Assembly (NCBI GenBank): GCA_964506905.1 | Contig: CAZDNW010000057.1 | Coordinates: forward strand, 1-31,452 | From: JALWZX01 sp964506905 | GTDB taxonomy: Bacteria > Patescibacteriota > WWE3 > 2-01-FULL-39-13 | Length of the DNA stretch: 31,452 bases | Direction of reading: 5' to 3' | Part shown: in pieces, positions 16,148 through 24,379 of the stretch | Numbering within the stretch: position 1 is the stretch's first letter | How the letters are laid out: each line of letters starts with the position of its first letter | Notes under the pieces: generated by a model | Databases searched by the model: none | What the model was told of the DNA's origin: nothing | What the model saw: only the letters and a program-made list of their open reading frames with translations | Made by a program: the position numbers and the translations under genes

Positions 16148-17078
16148 AACTACCTCCTTCTTGATCACTAACTACTTTGCCTTTATGCAATCTTATAACC
16201 CTCTTCTTTAATGTATTAACTATTTCTGCGTCATGTGTTCCAAATATGATAGTAGTTCCCCACTCATTTATTTTTTTTATAAGGTCAACAACTACCCAAC
16301 TTGCTACTGAATCTAAATTACCTGTTGGTTCATCTGCCAATAATATTTTAGGTTCATGAGCTAATGCTCTAGCAATTGCTAACCTTTGTTTTTCTCCACC
16401 AGATAAGTGATGAGGAAATTTATCCTGTTTATCACCTAATCCAACTAGATGCAATAAATTAGGTACTACTTTATTAATAACTTCATCATCTTTACCAACA
16501 ACTTGCAACGAAAGTGCGACATTTTCAAATGCAGTCTTTCTTTCTAATAATTTAAAATCTTGATATATAAAACCTACCTTTCTTCTCAATTTAGGAATAT
16601 CCTTCTTTTTCATCTTTGCAATATCTTCTCCATCAACAAAAATTACTCCGTTTGTTGGTATATCTTCTCTAACTATATGTTTCATTAAAGTCGTTTTACC
16701 CGCTCCGGATTCACCAACTAAAAACACAAATTCACCCGGTTTTAAACTAAATGTGACATCATCTAAACCAACTGTTCCGTCTTCGAATGTTTTAGATACT
16801 TTTTTAAATTCTACAATGTAATTCTTGTCTGGGGTTGTTGTATCAACATGTGTGATAGAGTCATCAACGGTTTGATTTACTTCAACACTTTCACCTATAC
16901 TTTCCTCAATTTTATTTGATGTATCTAATGTTTTAACATCATTCACTTGATAATCGTTTTCGCTATTTGCGTCCGCTAATACCTGACTAGAACCATCGTC
17001 TACAACGGTTTCATCAGATTTCGCTGGTTGAGCATTCGGTAAATCTTCTTTTTTCTCTTTCTTGTTTCTTTTGAACAT
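16140..17078 (-). CDS. ftsE: Cell division ATP-binding protein FtsE with long N-terminal extension
   Basis: 312 residues, about 85 longer than usual FtsE. Residues 1-87 are a low-complexity extension: a Lys-rich start (FKRNKKEKKE) then an acidic Asp/Ser/Thr/Val-rich stretch, probably disordered. The ABC domain follows: Walker A GESGAGKTT (122-130), Q-loop YQDF (172-175), signature LSGGEKQ (225-231), Walker B ILLADEPTGNLD (from 245) and H-loop GTHD (H282). The order FtsE-FtsX-M23 peptidase identifies it among related ABC ATPases. It drives the conformational cycle of FtsX that switches the hydrolase on. It follows the small anchored protein gene by 21 nt. The extension is the odd part; it may bind another division protein or the nascent FtsX complex. 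Confidence 0.93.
   Translation of the reverse strand: MFKRNKKEKKEDLPNAQPAKSDETVVDDGSSQVLADANSENDYQVNDVKTLDTSNKIEESIGESVEVNQTVDDSITHVDTTTPDKNYIVEFKKVSKTFEDGTVGLDDVTFSLKPGEFVFLVGESGAGKTTLMKHIVREDIPTNGVIFVDGEDIAKMKKKDIPKLRRKVGFIYQDFKLLERKTAFENVALSLQVVGKDDEVINKVVPNLLHLVGLGDKQDKFPHHLSGGEKQRLAIARALAHEPKILLADEPTGNLDSVASWVVVDLIKKINEWGTTIIFGTHDAEIVNTLKKRVIRLHKGKVVSDQEGGSYE
16151..16159 (-). promoter_or_regulatory. Shine-Dalgarno sequence of ftsX within ftsE
   Basis: GAAGGAGGTAGTT stands directly before ATG 16147 on the minus strand, a near-perfect anti-Shine-Dalgarno match inside the last ftsE codons (E-G-G-S). It decides the ftsX start and shows that ribosomes of this organism can use Shine-Dalgarno pairing. 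It is the one strong example I found in the window. Confidence 0.85.
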
Positions 17079-17099
17079 AATATTTTAACAAAATAAACT

Positions 17100-17582
17100 T
17101 TATTTTAATTTAATCGTTTTAACATTTATAATATCCATATCATTATATTGCTTTCTCTCGGCAACACCAAGAACTTCAACATTAAACCCAACTGATAAAT
17201 TTAAGTCATTACTTGTGGAATATAGATAAGCAATCTTCTCTTCATTGTTATCCACTAAAATATAAGCAATTTCTTTTCCATTTACATACATAGGATCCGT
17301 GTTTTTAATTTTACCTTTTAATGATTTTTCTCTAGACCTTTCGGTAGGTGGAATAAAATAAGCATTAGACTTATCTACAGTATTATTACTAGAAGGCGTA
17401 GCAGAATCCTCTGGTTTTACAAATAAAATCCATACAACACCAATAATAACTATGGTTAAGAAAACACCCAACATAATTTTAAACACACTTCTACCATTTT
17501 TTTCTTCTGATTCTTCTGAAACTGGCATTGATTCGAGGATTTTACTTAACTCCTCACTGTTTGGCAGGTCTTTATTTTCCAT
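17100..17582 (-). CDS. Single-pass membrane protein with possible extracellular OB-like domain, head of ftsEX operon
   Basis: 160 residues. An acidic N-terminal cytoplasmic segment (1-33), one membrane helix at about 35-54 (IMLGVFLTIVIIGVVWILFV), a polar linker, and a C-terminal domain from about 88 to 160 with alternating strands: SLKGKIKNTD, EIAYILVDNNEEKIAYLYST, VGFNVEVLGVAER and DIINVKTIKLK. The strand pattern resembles a small OB-fold; this is judged by eye only. I recognise no named family. It is the first gene of the unit that continues with ftsE, ftsX and the M23 peptidase, so it may take part in septal wall hydrolysis. Its promoter is clear (TGTTATACT, seven bases before ATG). Confidence 0.75.
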   Translation of the reverse strand: MENKDLPNSEELSKILESMPVSEESEEKNGRSVFKIMLGVFLTIVIIGVVWILFVKPEDSATPSSNNTVDKSNAYFIPPTERSREKSLKGKIKNTDPMYVNGKEIAYILVDNNEEKIAYLYSTSNDLNLSVGFNVEVLGVAERKQYNDMDIINVKTIKLK

Positions 17583-17589
17583 TGTAATA

Positions 17590-17598
17590 AGTATAACA
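17590..17598 (-). promoter_or_regulatory. Extended -10 promoter of the ftsEX operon (TGTTATACT)
   Basis: TGT plus TATACT on the minus strand, then seven bases and ATG 17582. The predicted start falls on the start codon, so the operon message should be leaderless. Five of six matches in the hexamer plus the TGn extension make this one of the better promoters in the window. Confidence 0.6.
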
Positions 17599-17615
17599 TG
17601 TAGAGGTTTGTAAAA

Positions 17616-18620
17616 CTACTTAACAAGATTAGCTCTTATAAAACCATCTATATCACCATCTAAAACCCGATCAGGATTGGTAGATTCAAATCCTGTTCTA
17701 TGATCTTTTACTAATTTATATGGATGTAAAACATAGGACCTGATTTGATTTCCCCATCCTGCTTCTTTATATTCACCCTTAATGTCTTGTTCTTCCTTTT
17801 TTCGTTTTTCTTCTTCTAGTTTTATTAATTTAGATTGCAACATTTGCATTGCAATCTCTTTATTTCTGTTTTGGCTTCTTTCTTGTTGACATGTAACTAC
17901 AATTCCAGTTGGCTTATGTTTTATTCTAACAGCAGTTTCTACTTTATTTACATTTTGTCCGCCTGCGCCACCTGATCGCATTGTAGTAAACTCAATGTCT
18001 TCATCTTTGACTTGCACTTCATTAAGATCGTCTAGTATAGGCATAACCTCAACGCCAGCGAATGAAGTTTGCCTAAGATTTTGTGCATTAAACGGTGAAA
18101 TGCGAACAAGTCTATGTGTACCTTGTTCGTTCTTTAATAATCCATATGCATAATTACCATTAACGGAATAAGTAATCGACTTAATTCCAGCTTCTTCTCC
18201 AACTATTTTATCCACCACTGCAAATTTAAAATTCTTTTTTTCAAAATATCTTTCGTACATTCTTGACAGCATTTCTGCCCAATCCATTGCTTCAGTACCA
18301 CCAGCACCAGCAAATATTGATAAAAATGCATCATTTTTATCGTATTTACCTGATAAGTACATTTTTATTTCTAACTCCTTAACTATTTTTTCTAACTCAT
18401 TAACATCTTGTTCATCAATTAACAAGTCTAATAATTCAATATTATCTAAATCTCTTTTCAAATCAGAATATCTTTGGGAAATCTTAGATGCTTTAATGTG
18501 ATTATTCCAAAAATCTTGTTGTTGCATTTGATTTTCTAATTCAACCAATTCTTTTTTTATAGCATCTTTATCTAGTTTTTGTTGAATAGTTTTAGCTCTA
18601 TTAATTAAATTATCATCCAT
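17616..18620 (-). CDS. prfB: Peptide chain release factor 2
   Basis: 334 residues. Domain 1 coiled coil, then AGAGGTEAMDWAEMLSRMYERY, GEEAGIKSITYSVNGNYAYG, the release-factor-2 tripeptide SPF inside THRLVRISPFNAQ, and the universal GGQ loop in RSGGAGGQNVNKVETAVRI. RF2 reads UAA and UGA stop codons and releases the peptide. Its presence fits UGA being used as a stop here. The N terminus is a little shorter than in E. coli RF2, and the region of the E. coli programmed +1 frameshift (QQKLDKDAIKK here) reads straight through with no in-frame stop, so frameshift autoregulation is absent. An extended -10 box (TGATACAAT) ends six bases before the ATG. It converges with nothing; the same-strand Clp-like gene ends 53 nt upstream. 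Confidence 0.95.
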   Translation of the reverse strand: MDDNLINRAKTIQQKLDKDAIKKELVELENQMQQQDFWNNHIKASKISQRYSDLKRDLDNIELLDLLIDEQDVNELEKIVKELEIKMYLSGKYDKNDAFLSIFAGAGGTEAMDWAEMLSRMYERYFEKKNFKFAVVDKIVGEEAGIKSITYSVNGNYAYGLLKNEQGTHRLVRISPFNAQNLRQTSFAGVEVMPILDDLNEVQVKDEDIEFTTMRSGGAGGQNVNKVETAVRIKHKPTGIVVTCQQERSQNRNKEIAMQMLQSKLIKLEEEKRKKEEQDIKGEYKEAGWGNQIRSYVLHPYKLVKDHRTGFESTNPDRVLDGDIDGFIRANLVK

Positions 18621-18626
18621 AAAACG

Positions 18627-18635
18627 ATTGTATCA
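18627..18635 (-). promoter_or_regulatory. Extended -10 promoter of prfB (TGATACAAT)
   Basis: TGA plus TACAAT on the minus strand, then CGTTTT and ATG 18620. Five of six hexamer matches plus TGn extension; the start site would fall at the start codon. Confidence 0.5.
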
Positions 18636-18673
18636 CAACAGTTTATTACTAGTATGTAAAAAGGTTTATTTGA

Positions 18674-21220
18674 TTACAAATGGTCTATAACAATATCATC
18701 ACCTGGTTTTATTTCCCCGTTTATAAGTTTATCAGCTAACATTGTTTCAACTTTTTCTTCTATAACTCTGTTAAGGTACCTTGCACCCCATTCAGGTGCA
18801 TAACCTGTAACCGACAGTTCACGTATAACATCGTCTGTAAAACTTATATTTATATGTTTTTCCCGAAGATTATTAATAACTTTATTTAATTTAAGCTTTG
18901 TAATTTCAAAAATTTGGTCCTTAGTTAACGGGTAAAATGGAATTAAATCGGTAAACCTGTTCAGAAATTCTGGTGCAAAATGTGTCTTAAGTGCATCAAC
19001 AGCTATCTTTTGGATTGTTTCATTATCCTTACCTTCTTCAATCGCCTTAACAATATCAGAAGTACCTACATTTGAAGTCATAATAATAAATGCATCTGAG
19101 AAACTAACAGTTCTACCAAGTGCATCAGTTAATCTACCATCATCCAATATTTGTAAAAATAGATATTGAATTTTAGGATGCGCTTTTTCAATTTCATCAA
19201 TTAAAACTAGTGAGTGAGGTTTTTCGTTAATTGCAGATGTTAGCAACCCGATTGTCTGGCCATCTTCTGTACCAATTAATCGACGAATACTATCTATATC
19301 TTGATATTCACTCATATCCAATCTAATCATTTGTTTTTCATTTCCATAATAACTAGACGCTAATGCTTTTGCTGTTTCGGTCTTACCAACACCCGTAGGG
19401 CCAACAAACATAAAACTCGCAATGGGTTTGCTTTCATCTCTAATTCTAACTCTAGACCTTTTAATTGCATTTGTAATCTTCTCTATGGCATAATTTTGCC
19501 CTATAACTCTTTTATGTAAAATGTCTTCTAAATTTATTAATTTTTCTCTGTCACCTTTAGTCAAATCATTGACGGGTACTCCAACTGATTCAGAAACAAT
19601 TTGTGAAACTAAGGCGGAATCTGCAAATACGCTACCTGCATTTTGTGCCCTTGAAACAGATTGCAAAATAAGTTCAACAGCTTTATCTGGTAACACACTC
19701 GTGTGTATATATGCCTTGGAAAACTCAATTGCTTTAAGTATAGCTTTATATGTAACAATAATACTATGCTTAATGCCTCGTTCTTTTAGCACCTCTGCAA
19801 TTATAAGTTGGGTTTCGTCAACTGTTGCTTCTGGCATTTCTACTAAATCAAAATTTTTAGTAAAAGATTCATTTGGTTGAATATATTTGACATAGTTTTT
19901 TCTACTAGTAGCTCCAATAAATTGGAATTCATTAGACGATAGATGAGGTTCTAGTGTGCTAAATACTGACACCGCATTTGGATCTGCATTTAAAGTTGAA
20001 GATAAATTGTGAATTTCATCAATAAACAATATTACATTTTTACTATCTGACATCTCTTTTATAATTTTTGTTAACCTATCGTTAATTTCACCTTGAGTTC
20101 CTGAAGTTAATGCTCCAATATCTAATGCAACAATTCTTTTATGTTTTAATGACGGAATCTTAACCCCTCTTGCTAATTCATTTGCCAAACCTTTAACAAA
20201 CGTTGTTTTTCCACATCCTGCTTCGCCGATTATTAAGACATTGTTTCTTCCGGGTTTACTTAAAATATCTATTACTTGTTCTTTTATCTTTTGCCTTCCT
20301 ACTAACTTAGGCATATATCCTTTTAGTGATAATTTAGTATAATCTACGGAATATTTATTAAGTTCCGCTGTATAGCCTGCTGCCCAACCTTTATCAACTC
20401 CTCCTGCAGGGTTCAATTTATAATCTTCTTCAAATATTGTTGGCTCTCTTATATTAATATAAACCCAGTATCGAAGTGCTTCGGTTACATATTTTAAATC
20501 TTTTTCGGTTTTTTCTAAGTACTTATCTATACTTTGAACAAAGTATAAAATTCCTACATATACGATCTCATCTGATAAACTTTTTGCACCATATTTAAGT
20601 CCAAATTCTCTTATAAATTTAGAATATTTATCAGAATCAATTGGAGCCCAAGCATTCTTAATATAAGTAAATATTTCATCATGGTTAATTTCACATAACA
20701 TATTAAATCGTTTTACCGCCTTAGATTTTTCTAATTCTTTTATACCACCTAATGAATTTTGCGATTGTAACAATTTAATGGTTTTTCTAGTACGATGCGG
20801 GCTGGCAAACCTTAAAGACATTTTAGATTTAGCTTTTCTCAAAGGAATAACAGGGTAATAATTTAATCTATATGTATATATCAACAAAATTCCTGTTAAT
20901 ATTCCGAAAAATAAAAGTGGATATGTAGTTAAAAGTTTAAACCCAAGATATATAAATATTGGATATACTAAAAATGCAAGAATAATAAAACCTAAGATAA
21001 TGACGGTACCTACACTTATTGCTGCAACCCTAAAAACTAATCCAGCAATTCTAGCTGAAAACCCGGGAAATCCAAATAATGGCTTAAATAAATTCAATAT
21101 CATTACACCTAATCCAAATTGATAACTCAAATTAACAACGATTCTGTATACAGTTCTAAAATAAATTACATGTATATCTATAAGAAAGAATTTAATGGCG
21201 TGAGCTAAAAGGTATCTCAT
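18674..21220 (-). CDS. Membrane-anchored double AAA+ protein of the ClpA/B/C family
   Basis: 848 residues. The N-terminal 120 residues are hydrophobic with at least two membrane helices (about 60-97 and 100-119). A helical region with no clear Clp_N repeat follows. AAA+ ring 1: Walker A GEAGCGKTT (332-340), Walker B ILFIDE (397-402). Ring 2: Walker A GPTGVGKTE (607-615), Walker B LVLIDE (671-676), sensor 1 TSNVG, arginine finger in FLNRF, sensor 2 GARYLNR. The linker lacks a ClpB-type middle domain. Oddities: the ring 1 pore loop (usually YRGEFE) reads SGTQGEIND, the ring 2 GYVG loop is missing (RLIGTEDGQTIGLL), the ring 1 ERR finger region reads FTKNFD, and no IGF/LGF ClpP-docking loop is seen. 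So it is unlikely to be a normal ClpP unfoldase. Start is 19 nt after the GalT-like gene. Confidence 0.88.
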   Translation of the reverse strand: MRYLLAHAIKFFLIDIHVIYFRTVYRIVVNLSYQFGLGVMILNLFKPLFGFPGFSARIAGLVFRVAAISVGTVIILGFIILAFLVYPIFIYLGFKLLTTYPLLFFGILTGILLIYTYRLNYYPVIPLRKAKSKMSLRFASPHRTRKTIKLLQSQNSLGGIKELEKSKAVKRFNMLCEINHDEIFTYIKNAWAPIDSDKYSKFIREFGLKYGAKSLSDEIVYVGILYFVQSIDKYLEKTEKDLKYVTEALRYWVYINIREPTIFEEDYKLNPAGGVDKGWAAGYTAELNKYSVDYTKLSLKGYMPKLVGRQKIKEQVIDILSKPGRNNVLIIGEAGCGKTTFVKGLANELARGVKIPSLKHKRIVALDIGALTSGTQGEINDRLTKIIKEMSDSKNVILFIDEIHNLSSTLNADPNAVSVFSTLEPHLSSNEFQFIGATSRKNYVKYIQPNESFTKNFDLVEMPEATVDETQLIIAEVLKERGIKHSIIVTYKAILKAIEFSKAYIHTSVLPDKAVELILQSVSRAQNAGSVFADSALVSQIVSESVGVPVNDLTKGDREKLINLEDILHKRVIGQNYAIEKITNAIKRSRVRIRDESKPIASFMFVGPTGVGKTETAKALASSYYGNEKQMIRLDMSEYQDIDSIRRLIGTEDGQTIGLLTSAINEKPHSLVLIDEIEKAHPKIQYLFLQILDDGRLTDALGRTVSFSDAFIIMTSNVGTSDIVKAIEEGKDNETIQKIAVDALKTHFAPEFLNRFTDLIPFYPLTKDQIFEITKLKLNKVINNLREKHINISFTDDVIRELSVTGYAPEWGARYLNRVIEEKVETMLADKLINGEIKPGDDIVIDHL

Positions 21221-21239
21221 ATTTTTATATAAAATGTTA

Positions 21240-22361
21240 TTACTTACTTTCTATCAATGCTTTTTTTAATTCTTTATATACTAGATAGGGATTTGTTCCA
21301 ATTACACTTTGTGCGTATAATTCCATTGCCCCAACATCAGTAGTTTGGTTAGATAACTTACCCCTATCTACAATTCGCACTATTATCGGCATGTGATTCC
21401 AAACTTCTACGCTTGATTTAACAGGCGGTAATACTACTGACAAATTAAAACTCATTACAGCTAATTTTTCTTTCATTGTATTTAGAGTATCGCTAACAAT
21501 ATCAGCCAATTCATCATCAAAATTATCTGCAAGAATCATTGTTTCCTTTTCTTTTACAGGTGTAATCTTTACTATTAGTTTTTGGTTACCTCTCTGAAAT
21601 GCTAACCCAAGTTTTTCGTGTAAATAATAAACATCATCAAAGTAATTGCTTCTATATCTTTCTAGATAATTTAATGTTAAATGTCTTAATTGCTCTACTT
21701 TTGAATATGGCATACCTTCGGTTAATTCAATCTGACTATGCCCATGAATAATAGAAGCTCCCGACTTCCATAAACAATTCCATGTATAAAACGGGTATAT
21801 AGCGGATGGGTTAGACTTATGTGCTTTAATGAACCATTTTTTGGCAACTCTAAAATAGTCTCTTACCCTCTTTCGCGAAAATAATAATGGATTATGTTCA
21901 TTAAATATTATTATCCCATGTAAACCGTCGTACTTCGCCAAATTAGAACACGTGATACAATAATCACCTTTTACTCGACCAAAAGTATCTGCTGGTGTAC
22001 CTGTTAGTGGAGTTTCAAATATACAGTGTTCCTTATTCATTACGCGGTCAAGTATTTGATCAAAATGTTGATCTTTTACCTGCGGTCTTCTAGTTCTTAA
22101 TTCGTTAAAAATGGCCCCTTCATATATAATTTTATCTGTAATCTTAATAAAATCTTGTTTTGTTACAGAATCAACATCGCCAAAATTGGAAGTTATATAA
22201 GATGTCATTTCTTTTGGTGCGATTAGTTCACCTTTTGTTTCCCAAACTTTGTAAATTCTTTCAAATAATCGCTTATCATCAGAAGAAAGTGCATTTAATT
22301 TCTTTAGGAATTCATTTGTAAAACCTGTTTGTTGCGATATTTTCTTTTTTTGGGCAGACAT
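21240..22361 (-). CDS. HIT-superfamily protein, galactose-1-phosphate uridylyltransferase-like
   Basis: 373 residues. The key motif is HGHSQ at residues 206-210 (SGASIIHGHSQIEL), the H-x-H-x-Q active site of the GalT/ADP-glucose-phosphorylase branch of the HIT superfamily, in which the second His is nucleotidylated. A CITC pair at 135-138 could be a zinc site, and LHGIIIFNEHNPLLFS resembles the segment ahead of the active site in GalT proteins. The first 90 residues are helical and not typical of GalT. The likely chemistry is transfer of a nucleoside monophosphate between sugar phosphates; the real substrate is unknown. It lies directly before the membrane AAA+ gene (19-nt gap), with which it may be cotranscribed, and is divergent from a GT2 gene. 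Confidence 0.75.
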   Translation of the reverse strand: MSAQKKKISQQTGFTNEFLKKLNALSSDDKRLFERIYKVWETKGELIAPKEMTSYITSNFGDVDSVTKQDFIKITDKIIYEGAIFNELRTRRPQVKDQHFDQILDRVMNKEHCIFETPLTGTPADTFGRVKGDYCITCSNLAKYDGLHGIIIFNEHNPLLFSRKRVRDYFRVAKKWFIKAHKSNPSAIYPFYTWNCLWKSGASIIHGHSQIELTEGMPYSKVEQLRHLTLNYLERYRSNYFDDVYYLHEKLGLAFQRGNQKLIVKITPVKEKETMILADNFDDELADIVSDTLNTMKEKLAVMSFNLSVVLPPVKSSVEVWNHMPIIVRIVDRGKLSNQTTDVGAMELYAQSVIGTNPYLVYKELKKALIESK

Positions 22362-22370
22362 ATTACTCTT

Positions 22371-22376
22371 ATTATC
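22371..22376 (-). promoter_or_regulatory. Candidate -10 box of the GalT-like gene (GATAAT)
   Basis: GATAAT, five of six matches, nine bases before ATG 22361, leaving a leader of only two or three bases. It lies in the 69-bp divergent region shared with the plus-strand GT2 gene. Confidence 0.35.
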
Positions 22377-22407
22377 AGGATATTTAATTGATTAGTCAAT
22401 AAAGAGA

Positions 22408-22421
22408 TATAATAGTATAAT
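22408..22421 (+). promoter_or_regulatory. Two overlapping-range -10 boxes (TATAAT x2) of the plus-strand GT2 gene
   Basis: Two perfect TATAAT hexamers at 22408-22413 and 22416-22421. The second ends nine bases before ATG 22431, giving a leader of two or three bases; the first would give about ten. No Shine-Dalgarno sequence between them and the ATG. Confidence 0.45.
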
Positions 22422-22430
22422 CTAATAGAC

Positions 22431-23123
22431 ATGATTTCATTTATAATTCCCACATACAATGATTATAAAAATTTAAGAGATATTATTGTAGCTATTAGCA
22501 ACTGCAAGTATAAGCATGAAATTTTAGTAATTAATGATGGATCCCAAAAAGAAATTTCAAAACGTTTGAGGACAATAATAAAAAGCTTCAATAATCCTAG
22601 TATAAAATTGATAGTACACAAAACAAATAAGGGTAAATCACAAGCTATGAAAACAGGTCTATTAAATTCAAAAGGTGAAATAGTCGCATACATAGATGCT
22701 GATTTAAAAGGTTTAACAAGTGAAAATGTATGCAAGCTTGTTTCTCCTGTGGTAAATGATGATTTTGATATCACTATGTCACAAAAAGAAAGTGGATTAA
22801 GTAAATTTGGAACTTATGGATACCAACAAAATTTCACAGGCGAACGATGTTTCAAAAAAGATATTTTAATTAACAATCTCGATATTTTTGATGTCGCTGG
22901 TAATTATGCAATAGAATCAGAAATGAATAGAAGGTTTTATAATAAATATAAAATAGCGATTGTAAAATGGACAAATGTTTCAAACCCAGCAAAAATACGG
23001 CATGGTATAAAGGATGGACTTAAACAAGATCTAAAAATGAATAAAGAAATCTTAAGATATTTATCTAAAAAAGAATTACTTTCGCAATTAAAAACTGTTA
23101 GAACTTTTCATGTTATTGAATAA
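22431..23123 (+). CDS. Small GT2-family glycosyltransferase
   Basis: 230 residues, soluble GT-A fold. ISFIIPTYNDYKNLRDII at the N terminus, EILVINDGSQKEI at about 30, NKGKSQAMKTGLLNSKGEIV, then the metal motif DADLKGL near residue 90. The second half carries FTGERCFKKDILI, where other polyprenol-phosphate transferases have the 'G-R-x-F-R' type motif, and AIESEMNRRFYNKYKI, resembling the ED-type acceptor region. No membrane helix. The product is probably a lipid- or glycan-linked sugar, but donor and acceptor are unknown. It stands alone on the plus strand and converges with the M29 aminopeptidase gene over an 8-bp gap with no terminator visible. Confidence 0.8.
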   Translation: MISFIIPTYNDYKNLRDIIVAISNCKYKHEILVINDGSQKEISKRLRTIIKSFNNPSIKLIVHKTNKGKSQAMKTGLLNSKGEIVAYIDADLKGLTSENVCKLVSPVVNDDFDITMSQKESGLSKFGTYGYQQNFTGERCFKKDILINNLDIFDVAGNYAIESEMNRRFYNKYKIAIVKWTNVSNPAKIRHGIKDGLKQDLKMNKEILRYLSKKELLSQLKTVRTFHVIE

Positions 23124-23131
23124 TTATCACT

Positions 23132-24346
23132 TTAGCCTAATCCTTTATTTAAAGGTTCTAAACCATCTATTAAGAATTTACCATCTTTTTGGATTGTTTT
23201 ACCATCAACAATTATTTCTCCTCCACCAAAATTGGGTAACATCTGAATTGTAATATCCCAATGTATTGAACTATCATTACCATTATATATATGAATTTTT
23301 TTATCACCAGTTATTTCATCTTTATACGCCTGTCCGGGAGTTATATGAAAACTACCACCAACTTTTTCATTAAGTAAAGGGTTAAAAAGTCTTTGTCTTA
23401 AACCTGGATTAGTTCCAATTGCTACTTCGCCAAAATATCTTGCACCTTTATCTCTATCCAACATTGCTATTAGGGCTTTTTCACCAGATTTAGCAGAGGC
23501 TTCAATTATCTTTCCATTTTTAATTTTAAAATATACGTCTTCTACAATCTTAAATTCATGGCCCAACATTCTTTTGCCTTCGGCAAACATTTGCCCATTA
23601 ACAGAATCTTTTACAGGTGATGAAAACACTTCTGATCCAGGATAATTATTTTTAATTGTACTATTAACAAATTCCATACCTTCAATACTCATTGATAGAT
23701 ATGTTCTTTTTCGACCATCTTTATCATTAGGATTAGCTATTAAAATTAATTCTGAACCTTTATTCAATATATCAATTAATATATCCTGAGCTTTTTCAAT
23801 TGCTTTCCAATCTTGATTACAAGAATTGAAGTATAATTTTGCATACTCTTCTAAATCCATTCCCTCGATTTTCGCTTCTGCTTGGGTGGGCCAATAGATA
23901 AGTTGCCAATTAGTATATGTTATTCTGTAATCTAAATAAATCGGTTTTTGAGCCTCATTTAATAATTTCAGTTTCTTTTCATCTACATCTTTCATTACCA
24001 TTGGATTTTTTGCTGCTCGTATTAAAAATACAGTATCAGCATTCATTATGTCGTTGTTAAGGCTTGCATAATATCTTGCGATTTCTTTATCTGACAAGTT
24101 TTCAACTAGCACAGAATCCATTTCTAATTCACGAACTCTATACATTACTCTACAACCTTTTTGGGCACATAATTTTCCAACTTCCTTTGCTAGTTGCCTT
24201 CCTCCAACATCATACAATATAAATACGCTTTCACCCTTTTTTACTTCTGCAGAAATATTAACCCAATCATCAGCAATTTTTTGTACAATCTTTTCATTAT
24301 ATTCTATTATTTCTAAAGAGGTTTTGGACTTTATTATGTTATTCAT
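23132..24346 (-). CDS. M29-family aminopeptidase (AmpS-like)
   Basis: 404 residues, the usual length for M29 thermophilic metalloproteases. The metal-binding C-terminal half is conserved: NYPGSEVFSSPVKDSVNG with the first Glu ligand, FGEVAIGTNPGL with the second, GGSFHITPGQAY with a His ligand, and SSIHWDITIQM carrying the His-x-Asp pair. The N-terminal half (GESVFILYDVGGRQLAKEVG) is the Rossmann-like part of the family. A cytoplasmic aminopeptidase that trims N-terminal residues from peptides; together with PepF it fits peptide scavenging. TATAAT ends exactly six bases before ATG 24346. It is followed by the TauE-type gene's 3' end in the opposite orientation of reading order, 33 nt away on the same strand. 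Confidence 0.92.
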   Translation of the reverse strand: MNNIIKSKTSLEIIEYNEKIVQKIADDWVNISAEVKKGESVFILYDVGGRQLAKEVGKLCAQKGCRVMYRVRELEMDSVLVENLSDKEIARYYASLNNDIMNADTVFLIRAAKNPMVMKDVDEKKLKLLNEAQKPIYLDYRITYTNWQLIYWPTQAEAKIEGMDLEEYAKLYFNSCNQDWKAIEKAQDILIDILNKGSELILIANPNDKDGRKRTYLSMSIEGMEFVNSTIKNNYPGSEVFSSPVKDSVNGQMFAEGKRMLGHEFKIVEDVYFKIKNGKIIEASAKSGEKALIAMLDRDKGARYFGEVAIGTNPGLRQRLFNPLLNEKVGGSFHITPGQAYKDEITGDKKIHIYNGNDSSIHWDITIQMLPNFGGGEIIVDGKTIQKDGKFLIDGLEPLNKGLG

Positions 24347-24352
24347 GTATCA

Positions 24353-24358
24353 ATTATA
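24353..24358 (-). promoter_or_regulatory. -10 box of the M29 aminopeptidase gene (TATAAT)
   Basis: Perfect TATAAT, then TGATAC and ATG 24346, the same six-base spacing as in the capA-like gene. Predicted start at the start codon. Confidence 0.55.
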
Positions 24359-24379
24359 TAATATTCTAACTAATTTGTA

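Noticed and set aside
18674..21220. Ordinary ClpC or ClpB annotation
   Set aside because: Membrane helices, missing pore loops, no middle domain and no ClpP-docking loop make a canonical unfoldase or disaggregase unlikely.
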